Under the pieces are notes generated by a model. It was not told the DNA's origin and ran no database searches. It saw only the letters and a list, made by a program, of their open reading frames with translations. DNA of 34,770 bases from contig WSUB01000285.1 of NCBI GenBank assembly GCA_019633425.1, positions 1 through 34,770 of the forward strand, given 5' to 3'. Positions 34,701 through 34,770 of the stretch are shown piece by piece; positions within the stretch are counted from its first letter, which is position 1, and each line of letters opens with the position of its first letter. The position numbers and the translations under genes were made by a program. The DNA is from Tulasnella sp. 424 (lineage: Eukaryota; Basidiomycota; Agaricomycetes; Cantharellales; Tulasnellaceae).

Positions 34701-34770
34701 CTCTTTACAGCTAAAATAGTTCACACTCATACTTTATAGCGGAGATAGTCCCCATGGTTGCTATAATAGC

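Noticed and set aside
34701..34770. A second full transposon terminus facing the first
   Set aside because: Only about 20 bases show weak similarity, so it is mentioned but not called separately.

Overview
This is nuclear DNA of a filamentous basidiomycete fungus, most likely a mushroom-forming agaricomycete. The signs are many short introns (about 50-75 bases, mostly GT-AG), an RTP1/TANGO6-type RNA polymerase II assembly factor, a tyrosine-kinase-like kinase fused to a TPR array, and a small secreted protein with an RLxxGLPPLPPxRR motif that I recall as common in agaricomycetes. Every supported gene is on the + strand. No tRNA, rRNA, CRISPR array or prokaryotic feature was seen.

Layout. 1-79 is a transposon-terminus-like sequence beginning in a G run. 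80-741 is a foldback (long inverted repeat) element. 789-980 holds two decayed gene fragments. 981-2164 has no recognisable gene. The core of the window (2165-24536) is a tandem triplication of one very large gene of 16 exons. The copies lie at 2645-9102, 10985-17428 and 17923-24536 and are predicted to encode 1862, 1851 and 1900 residues. I could follow all three through every splice junction without a frameshift or premature stop. Each protein has an N-terminal nucleotidyltransferase-like core (GG[S/A]V, then SDVDLFLYG), a conserved central module, many ankyrin-type repeats broken by an acidic linker, and a helical C-terminal tail. Copies 1 and 2 are separated by a relic of the start of the RTP1 gene (about 9145-9380) and a 0.7-kb MITE with inverted termini (9426-10118). 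The relic shows that the duplicated block once ran into RTP1.

Downstream come an intact RTP1/TANGO6 homologue (24650-28386, 9 exons), a small secreted Pro/His-rich protein (28897-29314), a DUF4050/Gag1-clamp-like protein (29684-30934), and a TKL-like kinase with a C-terminal TPR array (31588-33960, 7 exons, one apparent GC-AG intron). The last ~80 bases before a C run at 34690-34700 are an inverted relative of bases 1-79, so the window is bracketed by facing termini of one repeat family.

RTP1 and the DUF4050 gene look like ordinary conserved genes. The ankyrin array and the kinase-TPR gene are repeat-scaffold signalling-type proteins in a transposon-rich neighbourhood. The most notable system is the array of intact NTase-like/ankyrin giants. 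Its pattern (tandem amplification, decayed outlying copies, divergent linkers) resembles fungal recognition or defence loci, but that function is inference only.
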